Shown: positions 35,232-45,390, counted from the first letter of the stretch. The stretch is DNA of 64,000 nucleotides from Dysgonomonas hofstadii (GCF_014196915.1 NZ_JACIEP010000012.1:1-64000), one strand, 5' to 3'. The notes: generated from the letters alone by a model not told the origin. Numbers and translations are program-made.

Positions 35232-36822
35232 ATTTATTGTAAAACATATATTACAGCCTTTACGGGGCAGGTGGTTACTGGGCCTTTTTTTGTTGCTACT
35301 ATGGACGGTAGCATTTATTGCCCTCCCCGCTATTTCGGGATGGTTTTTGGCAATGTGTAGTGTGGTATTTGTTGCGGCTAACACTTTATTTTCGTATTTA
35401 ATTCCGTCTGCTATTATCCGGTTATTGGCACTGGCACGTACGGCAACCCGGTATTTCGAGCGGTTGGAAAACCATAAAACCACACTCGATGCCCAGCGAA
35501 GTCTACAGTTGAAAATATTTCAATCGGTCGCTAAATTTCCTTATTTCAAAAAGCAGGCTAATAATAATTCGGCATTGCTTGAAAACAGTACGTATGGGAT
35601 CGACCAGATATTGAACCATATTCTTTTGTGGCTTTTGCCGTTTACTGCCCTGATTCTTTCACTCGGCATTTATTTCCTCTTTCTTCTTGTGTTTTCACAG
35701 GCTATAGCTGTAGAATTTTTGATTTCATCTGCCATTCTTCTATTTATTATTCCCCAATTGTTTTTTAGAAAAAACAGAAAACTATATGAAGAACTGAAGA
35801 TGCATCGCGAAGAGAACAATCAGGAACTTATTCAAAGTTTCAGAGGCCGGATAGAAATATCGAAATACAATCTGGAAGAGAAAGCCATCGGGCAATATGA
35901 ACAAAGATTGGTGCGGCTCGAACAATTGGAGAATAAATTGCAAACCAATTCATTCTGGCTACAACTGATTGCCGGGCTGGGATTTAGTTATATCGCTACA
36001 TTTTTACTTTGGAATTCAGGAAATTATGATATTGATACACCTACGGCAATCGGGATTTTCTTCGGGATCATGGCGCAGGCTGAGTTATCAGAGATGCTTT
36101 TTTCGGGAAAATCGGAAAAAAGTTCTGTAGCGCATCAGATCAGGGATATTGATTCGATAATCGAAAACGGAGAGCAACCGGATGAATTGGTACAGGTGCA
36201 TTCCAGTCTGGAGAATTTAAACCTAAAGAATATAAGTGCAAAAATTCCTGATACACCTGTGTATACCGGCGAAGTGTCATTAGATGTAAAAAGAGGAGAA
36301 TGGGTCGCACTCTTTGGCGAAACCGGAAAAGGGAAGACTACTCTATTGAATAGCCTTTTCTATCCTGAATACCGGCGTAACGGTTCTTTGATATGGAATG
36401 GAAATTCAGAATTGTCACATTTGCCTGTGCCGGAATGTATTTATGTCACCCAAAAGGCTTACCTGCTTACCGGAACACTGCGTGAAAATTTTGAAGGTTA
36501 TTCGGATGAAGCGATTGAACAGGTGCTGGAAACAGTTGATTTATCAAGCTGGCGTTCATCACTCCCCGATGGTCTGGCAAGCTGGCTAGGCGAAAACGGT
36601 GAAACACTGAGCGGTGGACAACGGAAAAAGTTATTACTGGCACAAGCACTACTCAAAATACCTCAATTGTTAGTCGTGGATGAACCTACGGCGGGTATAA
36701 GTTCTGAAAATGCAATTGCCATTTTTCGAAATATCAAACGCCAGTACCCTGATATTACTCTTCTGATGGCTACTCACCTGAACGAATTTGAAGATGTGGT
36801 AGATAAAGTCGTAAGGATTTAA
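35224..36822 (+). CDS. CydC-like thiol-reductant ABC exporter subunit
   Basis: The 532-residue half-transporter has a membrane domain (about 1-300) containing the CydC-type motif ARTATRYFERLENH. The ATPase domain has Walker A GETGKGKTT (about 365), signature LSGGQRKKLLLAQALL, Walker B LLVVDEPTAGIS and H-loop LMATHLNEFE. It starts inside the last codons of the CydD-like gene and would form a heterodimer with it. The likely role is export of reduced thiols or haem handling for periplasmic redox balance, inferred from the family. Confidence 0.72.
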   Translation: MNKFIVKHILQPLRGRWLLGLFLLLLWTVAFIALPAISGWFLAMCSVVFVAANTLFSYLIPSAIIRLLALARTATRYFERLENHKTTLDAQRSLQLKIFQSVAKFPYFKKQANNNSALLENSTYGIDQILNHILLWLLPFTALILSLGIYFLFLLVFSQAIAVEFLISSAILLFIIPQLFFRKNRKLYEELKMHREENNQELIQSFRGRIEISKYNLEEKAIGQYEQRLVRLEQLENKLQTNSFWLQLIAGLGFSYIATFLLWNSGNYDIDTPTAIGIFFGIMAQAELSEMLFSGKSEKSSVAHQIRDIDSIIENGEQPDELVQVHSSLENLNLKNISAKIPDTPVYTGEVSLDVKRGEWVALFGETGKGKTTLLNSLFYPEYRRNGSLIWNGNSELSHLPVPECIYVTQKAYLLTGTLRENFEGYSDEAIEQVLETVDLSSWRSSLPDGLASWLGENGETLSGGQRKKLLLAQALLKIPQLLVVDEPTAGISSENAIAIFRNIKRQYPDITLLMATHLNEFEDVVDKVVRI

Positions 36823-36921
36823 TTTTGATCCCTATCGGAAGAAAAATAAATAGACCACTGTAATTGAAAATAACTTTTGCGTCTCTAATAATTCAATTTC
36901 TACAGTTAAAAATAAATTCAG

Positions 36922-37085
36922 AAAAAGAAGCTGTCCCAAAAGTGATTTTGCACTGTTAAAGTGTTACTCTCTCTGTTATCCTGAGTGCAACGAAGGATCT
37001 AAACTCTCCCGAAAAGAGATATTTCACTGCGTTCAATATGACAAAAAGAAACCAGAAATTACTTTTGAGACAGCCCCTTTTTTAT
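36922..37085. mobile_element. MITE-like element between convergent genes
   Basis: Terminal inverted repeats of about 29 bp frame a 164-bp segment: the left arm contains AAGCTGTCCCAAAAGTGATTTT and the right arm, read as complement, GGGCTGTCTCAAAAGTAATTTC, with about 24 matches. The interior includes CCTGAGTGCAACGAAGGATCT, a word known from dispersed Bacteroidota repeats. It encodes nothing. The shorter hairpin at 9147-9210 has related arms. It may also act as a terminator for the convergent genes. No target-site duplication was established. Confidence 0.6.
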
Positions 37086-37094
37086 AGTAAAGAA

Positions 37095-38600
37095 TCAAAA
37101 CTGCATTATAGGCCGTAACCTTCCCCATGCATCATCTTTTCGCTTAGTTGCGTGTATCTTTCCTGTTTCGAGATGTACCGACCAGGCAAAAGTTGCATCG
37201 GCTTCTGTACTGGCCCAATACTGGCCGTTTGTTATATTCATTTCAGTACCTCCTGCATTTTTTATCTTGGTATTGAAGGCTGTACGTGCGTCTACACATG
37301 CTTGAGCCGTGAAGTCGGGCATCGAATTGCCATCTGTCCAGGTATTTACTATCTGTGAATATGTCAATCCGCTCATTCCTGCGACAAGAGACCGTAACTC
37401 GTTTTTAGCCGGCATATACCACTCTCCGTACACATTGCTTTCATTCATCGTGTTCAATAACCAACTAAAGACGGCATAATCAGTAGCAAAATTGCTTCCA
37501 CTTCTGCGTTTTTCCACCAAATTCTGGCTGGCTGTTTTTCCATCGTTCACATCTCTTATAGTAGGTACTCCGTCTGCCGATTCGTCTTTATTGGCACCCC
37601 AGCGTTGCTGATTCTCCTTCAATGAAACTATTTTTCCATTCTTTCCTTCGTTTGAAATTTCAAATACAATACCTATCGGCGTCCCTGTGAATGGATAAAC
37701 ATCGCCTACCTGATAGTTGTGCTCGGGTAGTTCTTCTCCATTCAGGGTTATTTTCCATTTGGTGACCTTTCCTGCCACCAACTCTGTTTCGGCAGCAGTG
37801 GTATATATATTGTCGATTTCGCTACCATTGGTTGTTTGAACGAAAGAGAATAATTTAGTTCCGGAAACGATTGTTTGTGCGGGTACTAATGCCCTGTATA
37901 TATGAGCATTCAACGAGTTTTCTACACGAAGCATTTTTATATCATTCACTGTTCCGGTTTTAACTGTTGCCTTCAGGGTGCTCCAATCAGATATAAATGA
38001 GGTCATACAGCTATGTAAGTTCATTTCCAGTGCAGAAGTTATGCTGGCTAGATTTTTTCCCCTTACCACTTCTACATGTATCAAAGCCATCGTGTGCGAG
38101 AATGGCAAGTTAATATTGGCTTCTGTCTGGTTTTCTGCTTTAGCCAACAGAAAATCACTTGCACTGTATCCGGCGGCATTATTTTGATCTGTTCCTGCCT
38201 CAAAGGCAAGATCAGTAGGATTCGTTCCATCCTGGTAAGGGTAATAGGCATAGACGCTAAGATTAGTACCATCGGTAGGATAAAAAATATCATCCCCTTC
38301 CAATTGCCAGTTTGTGCCATTATAGACTAATTTCCGGTTATCCTCATAATTTCCTGTGGCTTGAAGTATTTCCCCTTCTTTCACTACAAAAAGACCTACT
38401 TCATCTCCATTTTCAAATATGCTTTGAAATGCTTCATCAGTTGCCACTTTAGTCGATGCTTGGAAACCTAAGTTGAACTTAACAGCCGAAGCCGGAGTTT
38501 CAGACTTTCCTTCGTTCCCGTTATCTAAATACCCTTCATCATTGCTACATGAGAGAAGCAAAATGAGTAGGACTGTGTATATATATTTGATTGATTTCAT
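37095..38600 (-). CDS. Fimbrillin-like lipoprotein with DUF1566-like C-terminus (copy 2)
   Basis: The 501-residue lipoprotein (Cys18) has an N-terminal fimbrillin (Mfa-like) region, about 35-285, with the family pattern of GDEVGLF and DIFYPTDG. A C-terminal domain of about 210 residues includes the DUF1566-like motifs GEWYMPAKNELRSL and GQYWASTEAD and ends in LRPIMQF. It is the last gene of the PUL and a paralogue of the preceding gene. Likely anchored on the cell surface, it may bind glycan or form a short surface fibre. Neither role is shown by sequence. Confidence 0.72.
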   Translation of the reverse strand: MKSIKYIYTVLLILLLSCSNDEGYLDNGNEGKSETPASAVKFNLGFQASTKVATDEAFQSIFENGDEVGLFVVKEGEILQATGNYEDNRKLVYNGTNWQLEGDDIFYPTDGTNLSVYAYYPYQDGTNPTDLAFEAGTDQNNAAGYSASDFLLAKAENQTEANINLPFSHTMALIHVEVVRGKNLASITSALEMNLHSCMTSFISDWSTLKATVKTGTVNDIKMLRVENSLNAHIYRALVPAQTIVSGTKLFSFVQTTNGSEIDNIYTTAAETELVAGKVTKWKITLNGEELPEHNYQVGDVYPFTGTPIGIVFEISNEGKNGKIVSLKENQQRWGANKDESADGVPTIRDVNDGKTASQNLVEKRRSGSNFATDYAVFSWLLNTMNESNVYGEWYMPAKNELRSLVAGMSGLTYSQIVNTWTDGNSMPDFTAQACVDARTAFNTKIKNAGGTEMNITNGQYWASTEADATFAWSVHLETGKIHATKRKDDAWGRLRPIMQF

Positions 38601-38612
38601 AATAGTATAGGA

Positions 38613-40163
38613 TTAGAATTTCATAATCGGGCGGGCTCTACCCCAGTCCCATTTAATTTTAATACTTTGCATTACGCCTGTATCAAATTGTACTGACCAT
38701 GCTGTTTTATTTGAAACGTCACTGCCGGTAACTACTTCTGTAGAAGTCCAGTACCAGGCCCACTGGTGCAATCCTAATCCTCCAGCGTCAGTTAATGTCG
38801 TATTGAATGCATCCCGTGCATTTATGCATGGTTGCGTACTAAAGTCGGGCATTGCCTGATCGTCGAGCCAGGTATCTTTTATATCGGCATAGGTAAGTCC
38901 ACTCGTCGCAGCATACAGCGATTTTAATTCATTTTTGGCAGGCAGATACCATTTGCCATCGATGTCGCCTCCATTTACCGTGTTGTACAGCCATTCGAAA
39001 ATGACATAATCGCTCTGGAAATTACCCCAGTTTTTTCTGCCGTTTATAATATCCCGGGTAGCAATGTCTCCGTTATCAGGATCAGCGGCGGATGGCAAGC
39101 CATTTTCAGACTCGTTTTGTATACCGCCCCATCGCTGTTGGAATTCACTTGTTAATGAAACTATTTTTCCACTCTTACCACCATTTGATACTTCAAAAAC
39201 AACGCCGATAGGATTAATATCGTCAGGGTAATAATCCCCAACTTTATATTTTGCTGTATTGTCGGGAGTCCCTTCACCTTCTATCGGAGCTTCGTCTATG
39301 CCTGTCCAGCTGGTTATCGAACCTTCACTAACTTCGATCATATTTGTCCCAACAGTTACATTGTATGTATATTTCGTAGCTTCTTCGAGTGTAAGTAATG
39401 TGCTTGTCCACTCGAAAGTGACGTTATTGGTTAAAGAGAGTTTCAATTTAATTCTGGTATCCTTGTTGGGAATAACAATTGCTTCTGCTTTTTTTCCGTT
39501 ATTTGAAACCAAGGCCGGTACAGTCTGATTTTCCCGTTGGCGTCCGATCTGGCCTGTAGCCAGATTAAAATCGGCAAGGCTGTTGATGTCGATCAATTCG
39601 GCTTTTATTCCTGCAAGGTCTGCTTCAGTGAAACCGACTCCCGGAGCAATATTGAAAACTAATTTTGTCAATTTCTGATTGAATTCTATGTTTACCGAAG
39701 ATGCAGTATTGAATATTTCCAATATATTTCCATACATAAGCACCAGCTTCGACTGATCTGCCTGATCACGGATATCTATGTTGTAAATAAAATTCTCGAG
39801 GCTTTCCTGATATGGATAATAAGCAACAAAATCGTGCTTGTAGTCTGCGTCTTCCGAGAATAAGATCGTTGTGTTGTCAGGAGTTAAAGCTCCCGAAGGA
39901 TCTGCGCTGTATTGAATATTCCTGAAGTTATTGAGTATAAGATTGGTCGCGCTTCTCATCATAGAGATGCCCACTTTATCGCCATTTTTCCACTGTGTAG
40001 CCTCTCCCGTTGCATTAGGATCGGAAATAGTGGAGCTAAACTTTACCTCATTGCCTTCAATGAAGATGTATTCATCACCGTCATAAGTACTACCGCTACA
40101 TGAACTGAGGCTCACAAGCAGGTAAGCAATCACTGGTATTAGTATTAATTTAATGTTTCTCAT
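38613..40163 (-). CDS. Fimbrillin-like lipoprotein with DUF1566-like C-terminus (copy 1)
   Basis: The 516-residue lipoprotein (Cys22) has the same layout as the next gene: a fimbrillin-like N-terminal region (GDKVGISM, FVAYYPYQ), then a C-terminal domain with GKWYLPAKNELKSLYA, WYWTSTEV and a final ARPIMKF. The two copies are 12 bp apart and clearly arose by tandem duplication; the C-terminal halves are much more alike than the N-terminal halves. Their place after GH3, GH10 and GH2 genes suggests a role as surface glycan-binding proteins of the PUL, which is an inference. Confidence 0.72.
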   Translation of the reverse strand: MRNIKLILIPVIAYLLVSLSSCSGSTYDGDEYIFIEGNEVKFSSTISDPNATGEATQWKNGDKVGISMMRSATNLILNNFRNIQYSADPSGALTPDNTTILFSEDADYKHDFVAYYPYQESLENFIYNIDIRDQADQSKLVLMYGNILEIFNTASSVNIEFNQKLTKLVFNIAPGVGFTEADLAGIKAELIDINSLADFNLATGQIGRQRENQTVPALVSNNGKKAEAIVIPNKDTRIKLKLSLTNNVTFEWTSTLLTLEEATKYTYNVTVGTNMIEVSEGSITSWTGIDEAPIEGEGTPDNTAKYKVGDYYPDDINPIGVVFEVSNGGKSGKIVSLTSEFQQRWGGIQNESENGLPSAADPDNGDIATRDIINGRKNWGNFQSDYVIFEWLYNTVNGGDIDGKWYLPAKNELKSLYAATSGLTYADIKDTWLDDQAMPDFSTQPCINARDAFNTTLTDAGGLGLHQWAWYWTSTEVVTGSDVSNKTAWSVQFDTGVMQSIKIKWDWGRARPIMKF

Positions 40164-40175
40164 TTTTTGTAGTTT

Positions 40176-41975
40176 TTATTGAAACTGCATTTTCTTTTTT
40201 TGATAATAATCCTGCATCACTTTATATGCTTTTTTCTTTTCACCCCAACTGGAAACCAAACCTTTACGGTTGTACCAGTCCTGTATACGGGGCAACTGGC
40301 GTCGTGGGGAAAGGAAATCGACCAGAATCCATGGAGACAATCCCGAAAGGCCGTCTATCTGGTCGAGCATTTCCAAATTTCTTATATAAAGTTCTTCCTG
40401 ATATTCCTCTGTCCAGCGCTCTGTTTTGTCACCATGAAGCCCCTTCAGCGCATCTCCTCCAAATTCGCTTATGATAACCGGCTTGTTGTAGGGAACTTCC
40501 CATTTCATCTTGCGTGCATCTTCGTTGGTGGCTCTGTACCATCCTACATACTGGTTGAAGCTGATAATATCCACATATTCGTTCATATTATCATCGAGCC
40601 TGTTCAGGTTATTCGGTGCTTCCGTTACTTCCATCGCCATACTGATCAGACGTGTATTGTCCTGAGTGCGGGCATAGGTAGCAAGACGGCTGAGGAATTT
40701 ATCGCGGGCGTCACTGTGCGGCGTTTCGTTGGCTATCGACCAAATAATGACATTGGCACGGTTCTTATCTCTGTATATCATATCATGCAACTGGCGTTGC
40801 GCGTTCTGATAAGTAGCCTCATTCTCGAAGGATATAGTCCAGTATACCGGGATTTCCGACCATACCATCAAACCCATTTTTTCAGCTTCGCGCACCATGT
40901 TTTCGTTGTGCGGATAATGAGCCAGACGCACATAGTTGCATCCCATTTCCTTTGCCCATGTGAGCAGAGTCCTTGCATGTTCCTTAGACCATGCTCGGCC
41001 TTGTGAATATGGAGCTTCCTCGTGAATGCTTACTCCCCGCAGGAAGATATGTTTGCCATTTAACAGAATTTCCTTTCCTTGTGTTTCTATCGTTCTGAAT
41101 GCGATCTGGTCGCTTACTTCATCCTCAGGTGCTGCGATGTTGATGTCATAAAGCTTAGGATTTTCAGGAGTCCATAGTTGTGGCTTTACTTTCAATGATA
41201 TTTCAGCCAAACCGTTTTCATTGGTTTTCAGAGTTGTTCTTATCTTTAATTCAGGTATTGAAAATGTGATTTCCTGGTTGACTTTATTATCGTTTAGTCT
41301 TACCCATACTTTCAAATTGTCAGCCGAACCTTTTTCGAGCTGGACAAAATAATCCTGAATATAGGCGCCGGACACCTCTGCAAGCATTACTTCACGGGTA
41401 ATTCCTCCATAGTTCCACCAATCTTTGTTGAGGGTAGGGACATTATCTTTGTGTCTCTTATTATCTACCTTGACAACAACAAAATTGCTTCCGCTTTTCA
41501 CATACCCGGTAACATCGAAGTTGAAAGGAGTGAAACTACCTACATGTTCGCCCACTTTTTCTCCATTGACATATACTTTCGCATCGTAGCTGACTGCTCC
41601 GAAGTAAAGGATATACTTTTTATCCGGTTTTTTATTCAGTTCGAAATCCTTCTTGAACCATACCGTTCCCTCATAGAAAAACAACTGTTTGTCTTTCATA
41701 TTCCAATCCGATGGAATATCCATTATAGGAGATGTATCCAGATTATATTCGACCAGTTCGCCGGGATGTTGTGCTTTCCTGTTTTTAAAGAAACCATTTT
41801 TCAACACTTCCAGTCTGTATCCATAATAGCCGTTTTCCAAAGGGTCTACCACGTAATTCCACTTACCGTTCAGGCTTTGATAATCCCGTCCGTATATATT
41901 GGACAATAGGGGGATTTCCTGCGCCAGTCCGTCAAGGGATAAGAGAATTAAAAGAAGTAATAATATTTTCTTCAT
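40176..41975 (-). CDS. Glycoside hydrolase family 2 enzyme (beta-glucuronidase/galactosidase-like)
   Basis: The 599-residue protein has a signal peptide (1-18) and the GH2 layout: an N-terminal jelly-roll sugar-binding domain (about 35-200), an immunoglobulin-like domain (about 200-300) and a TIM barrel (about 300-590). The acid/base is Glu417 in SIANE and the nucleophile is Glu504 in IISEFGGDA. It removes a terminal beta-linked sugar. Beta-glucuronidase is favoured by size and the NYVRLAHYPH motif, but beta-galactosidase or beta-xylosidase-type activity cannot be excluded. In the PUL it probably trims side groups or ends of xylan-type oligosaccharides in the periplasm. Confidence 0.88.
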   Translation of the reverse strand: MKKILLLLLILLSLDGLAQEIPLLSNIYGRDYQSLNGKWNYVVDPLENGYYGYRLEVLKNGFFKNRKAQHPGELVEYNLDTSPIMDIPSDWNMKDKQLFFYEGTVWFKKDFELNKKPDKKYILYFGAVSYDAKVYVNGEKVGEHVGSFTPFNFDVTGYVKSGSNFVVVKVDNKRHKDNVPTLNKDWWNYGGITREVMLAEVSGAYIQDYFVQLEKGSADNLKVWVRLNDNKVNQEITFSIPELKIRTTLKTNENGLAEISLKVKPQLWTPENPKLYDINIAAPEDEVSDQIAFRTIETQGKEILLNGKHIFLRGVSIHEEAPYSQGRAWSKEHARTLLTWAKEMGCNYVRLAHYPHNENMVREAEKMGLMVWSEIPVYWTISFENEATYQNAQRQLHDMIYRDKNRANVIIWSIANETPHSDARDKFLSRLATYARTQDNTRLISMAMEVTEAPNNLNRLDDNMNEYVDIISFNQYVGWYRATNEDARKMKWEVPYNKPVIISEFGGDALKGLHGDKTERWTEEYQEELYIRNLEMLDQIDGLSGLSPWILVDFLSPRRQLPRIQDWYNRKGLVSSWGEKKKAYKVMQDYYQKKKMQFQ

Positions 41976-41987
41976 TCTATGCCTATC

Positions 41988-43055
41988 TTATTTATACAAC
42001 CCTTGTAATATTCCAGTATAAGCTGGTTTACTTTTGAAATTTTCATCGAAAGGAAGCCCCCAGTCGTGCTTTTCCGTTAACCATGAATACTTATCCGTTA
42101 TTCCCCAGAAAGTGATTCCAAACTGATTTTCAGCCGGAACTTCCATCATGGCTTGTGTGGCATAACGGTATATTGTTTGCTGTTGCTTTGCCAGTTCGTC
42201 AGTAAATTTCAGGGTTTCGTCTTCCTCCGGATTTACTGCAACGTCCAATTCAGAAATATGCACTTTCAGATTGCGTGCGGCCGCTGTTCTTACTGCGTAT
42301 TTCAGTCTTGTTTCATCGGCAAAGATATTAGTGTGCATCTGCAGACCTATACCATGCACCGGCACCCCTTTTTCCAGAAGTTCGTCTACAAGTTTATTAA
42401 TCGCAACCTGTTTGGTATGGCTATATTCCTGCCCATATTCGTTGTAGAACAATATTGCGGAAGGATCGGCTTCATGTGCATATTCGAATGCCAGTTGTAT
42501 ATAATCTGCGCCGATTTTCTCCAGCCAGATAGTCGGGCGCATTGTCCCATCGTCAAGTATGGCTTCGTTTACTACATCCCATGACGTCACCTTACCTTTG
42601 AAATGGGACATTACATCTTGTATATATTGTTTCATCATCGCTTTCCATCCATCTGTATCGCCTGTGAAAGTAACAACCCATGACGGTAGCGACTGGTGCC
42701 ATATAAGTACGTGCCCGTGTACCCGCATATTGTTTTCCATGGCAAAATCTACAATATAGTCCGCATTTGTGAAATCATAAACTCCTTTGCTTACACTCAT
42801 GGCGTCCATTTTCATAACATTTTCTGCCGTTATGCTACTCACTTCTTTTATAAGCAGATTTTTGTAATCGGCATCGTTTTTCAATGCATTTATATTTACT
42901 GCTGCTCCCATTTTTACGGGAGACTGGCGAAGGTTATCTATATTCAATGTTGGAAGCTCTTTATCAACTTCACCAGTATTGTCGTCATTGTCGCTGCATG
43001 AATAGACGGCCAGTATAGTAAATAGAAAAAGTGCTGTTATCAATAATTTCTTCAT
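41988..43055 (-). CDS. GH10 endo-1,4-beta-xylanase lipoprotein
   Basis: The 355-residue lipoprotein (Cys20 in VYSC) is a single GH10 barrel with the acid/base Glu164 in WDVVNEA and nucleophile Glu269 in VHISELDV, plus HGHVLIWHQ. It cuts the beta-1,4-xylose backbone in the middle. The lipid anchor could hold it on the cell surface, where it would make oligosaccharides for SusCD import. It starts 7 bp before the GH3 stop, in the middle of the PUL. This gene is the main reason to name xylan as the substrate. No carbohydrate-binding module is present. Confidence 0.94.
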   Translation of the reverse strand: MKKLLITALFLFTILAVYSCSDNDDNTGEVDKELPTLNIDNLRQSPVKMGAAVNINALKNDADYKNLLIKEVSSITAENVMKMDAMSVSKGVYDFTNADYIVDFAMENNMRVHGHVLIWHQSLPSWVVTFTGDTDGWKAMMKQYIQDVMSHFKGKVTSWDVVNEAILDDGTMRPTIWLEKIGADYIQLAFEYAHEADPSAILFYNEYGQEYSHTKQVAINKLVDELLEKGVPVHGIGLQMHTNIFADETRLKYAVRTAAARNLKVHISELDVAVNPEEDETLKFTDELAKQQQTIYRYATQAMMEVPAENQFGITFWGITDKYSWLTEKHDWGLPFDENFKSKPAYTGILQGLYK

Positions 43056-43062
43056 GGTTATA

Positions 43063-45366
43063 TTATTTTACGGTTAGCTGTGTATTAATCAGATCGTTAT
43101 TGCGAGAAGACGAACCTACCCGGATTGTAAATTCACCGGTTTCTATGCCATATTTCATTTGAGCATCGTAATATGACAGTTTTTCTGGGGTAATGGTAAA
43201 TTTTACTTCTTTTATTTCACCGGGTTGTAATGAAATACGCTGGAAATCTTTCAGTTCTTTCACCGGACGTGTTGCAGAACTGAATTCATCGGTTATATAC
43301 AATTGTACGACCTCATCTCCTGCCATTTCCCCTGCATTGGTAACTTTTACCGTAAGTTCGACCGGTTCCGTTTTGTTTATTTCATTTTTACTTAGTTTCA
43401 CATCTTCAAATTTGAAGTCAGAGTAACTTAGACCATAACCGAATTCGTAAAGAGGAGCCGAATTGCCGGTAGCATATCTAAACCATTTGGAAGTAAACTT
43501 ATGATTGTAATAAGTTTGTATTTGTCCTGAGTGGCGGGGGATAGTTACAGCTAATTTGCCGGATGGATTAACATCACCGAATATAATTTCGGCAACGGCT
43601 TGTCCTCCGAGCGATCCAGGTTCCCATGCTTCTATCAGCGCCGGAATATTATCTGCTATCCATTCGGTAGTTAATGGTCTGCCATTAACAAGTACAACTA
43701 CGGTAGGCATCCCGGTTTTATGAATTCTTTCTACCAATTCCTGTTGTAGTCCAAACAAGTTAAGGTCGTATCTGTCGCTATTTTCACCACAGGTTTTTTC
43801 ATTCCAGTGGTATCGCATAGAGTTTTCTCCTACTACAATAATAGCCAGGTCATTGCTTTTGGCCATTGCCACAGCTTTATCCACCTGTTTTGGATCCATT
43901 TTACGAATGTTCCAGTCAAATTCGCAAAGGCTAAAATTTACATCTGGGCGTATTTTTTGAAGCCCTTCGTATATAGTAGTCACGTTTTCTTCAGGTTGTT
44001 CAAAAGTCCAGTCTCCTAGTATAGTCTGGTTATTGGCATTAGGGCCTGTAACCAAAATATTTTTATATTTCTTGCTATCCAATGGAAGAATTTTGTTCTC
44101 ATTTTTGAGTAATACAACAGATTGGCGGGCAACTTCCAGAGCCGTCTGTTGATGAGCGGTACTGAATACAACTTGTTCTGCTGCCTTTTCATCTGCATAA
44201 GGGCGTTCGAACAACCCTAATTGGAATTTTACTTTCAATATCTTCCTTACGGCCTCATCAATTCTTTCTTTCGAAATTTTTCCATCTTTTACAAGTTGAA
44301 GTACACCAAAATAGAAATCGGGACCATGCATATTCATATCCATACCGGCATCTACCGAGAGAAAAAAGGCATCGTTCAAAGTTTCTGCTACTTTGTGATA
44401 ATCGTGCATACGCTTCACATCCAACCAATCGCTAACGATAAAACCCTGAAATTTCATTTCTTTTCTCAACAAGTCTTCCATCAAATATTTGCTTCCGTGG
44501 GCGGGTATGCCGTCGACTTCGTTGTGAGCAGTCATTACTGTAGCTACTCCGGCATCTATTGCGGCCTTGAAAGGAGGTAGGAAAATTTCGCGAAGTGTGC
44601 GTTCTGATGCATCGAATGGTGCTCCATTTATACCGTTAACAGGCTGGCTGCCTCCAACAAAGTGCTTAGCACAGGCTATTACGTTATCAATTCCGCTAAA
44701 ATCACCTCCTTGTAATCCTTTGATGGTGGCTACTCCCATTGCTGAGACCAAATAAGTATCTTCACCAAAAGTTTCTCCTACTCGTCCCCAACGGGCATCA
44801 CGTGCTATCTCCAGATTGGGAGTGAATGTCCAGTGGCTACCGGTAGCACGCATTTCCAATGCTGTTTCTTTCGACATTTGTTCTACGAGTGCAGGATTGA
44901 AAGTTGATGCCTGTCCGATACAGGTAGGATAAATAGTAGATCCTCTTACCAGGCCGTTGCCATGCACAGCGTCTATTCCTATGATCACCGGAATTTGTAA
45001 TCTTCCCTGTAATGCCAGGGATTGAAGATAGTTTGCTTCTTCTGCTGTTACAACATGCAGAAATGATCCGATCAGTCCCTGCTTTGTCATTTCCTCTATC
45101 TTAGCAGGTGAATAATCGGGATAGAAGGCCTGTGCATGCCCGCTTTTCAATTCTTCCGGCGAAGCTTTGCTCATTGCATCCTTCATGTGTTGCAAACCAA
45201 CATATTGGCTCATTTGTCCTACTTTTTCTTCAAGTGTCATTTGTGCCAGAAGATTTTCTACCCGTTTATCTACAGGCTGGCCGGCATCTTTATACAGGTT
45301 TTTATCTTCGTTACAACTAAGCATAAGAGGAAAGAGCAGGGTAAATAGTATGTATATATATTTCAT
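43063..45366 (-). CDS. GH3 beta-glucosidase/beta-xylosidase (BglX-like) lipoprotein
   Basis: The 767-residue lipoprotein (Cys18) has the three GH3 parts: an N-terminal barrel with the nucleophile Asp313 in VSDWLDVK, a sandwich domain (about 400-620) that carries the acid/base, and a C-terminal fibronectin-like domain (about 660-767). It removes glucose or xylose units from the non-reducing ends of beta-linked oligosaccharides. With the GH10 and GH2 enzymes it completes breakdown of a xylan- or mixed-linkage-type chain. BglX-like enzymes often accept several sugars, so the exact specificity is open. Confidence 0.92.
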   Translation of the reverse strand: MKYIYILFTLLFPLMLSCNEDKNLYKDAGQPVDKRVENLLAQMTLEEKVGQMSQYVGLQHMKDAMSKASPEELKSGHAQAFYPDYSPAKIEEMTKQGLIGSFLHVVTAEEANYLQSLALQGRLQIPVIIGIDAVHGNGLVRGSTIYPTCIGQASTFNPALVEQMSKETALEMRATGSHWTFTPNLEIARDARWGRVGETFGEDTYLVSAMGVATIKGLQGGDFSGIDNVIACAKHFVGGSQPVNGINGAPFDASERTLREIFLPPFKAAIDAGVATVMTAHNEVDGIPAHGSKYLMEDLLRKEMKFQGFIVSDWLDVKRMHDYHKVAETLNDAFFLSVDAGMDMNMHGPDFYFGVLQLVKDGKISKERIDEAVRKILKVKFQLGLFERPYADEKAAEQVVFSTAHQQTALEVARQSVVLLKNENKILPLDSKKYKNILVTGPNANNQTILGDWTFEQPEENVTTIYEGLQKIRPDVNFSLCEFDWNIRKMDPKQVDKAVAMAKSNDLAIIVVGENSMRYHWNEKTCGENSDRYDLNLFGLQQELVERIHKTGMPTVVVLVNGRPLTTEWIADNIPALIEAWEPGSLGGQAVAEIIFGDVNPSGKLAVTIPRHSGQIQTYYNHKFTSKWFRYATGNSAPLYEFGYGLSYSDFKFEDVKLSKNEINKTEPVELTVKVTNAGEMAGDEVVQLYITDEFSSATRPVKELKDFQRISLQPGEIKEVKFTITPEKLSYYDAQMKYGIETGEFTIRVGSSSRNNDLINTQLTVK

Positions 45367-45390
45367 TTTACTATAAATAGGTTTAATTTG

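Noticed and set aside
33585-36822. Multidrug ABC exporter instead of CydDC
   Set aside because: The heterodimeric, overlapping gene pair with ARTATRYFERLENH in the second subunit fits CydC better, though without cydAB nearby this remains a preference and not proof.
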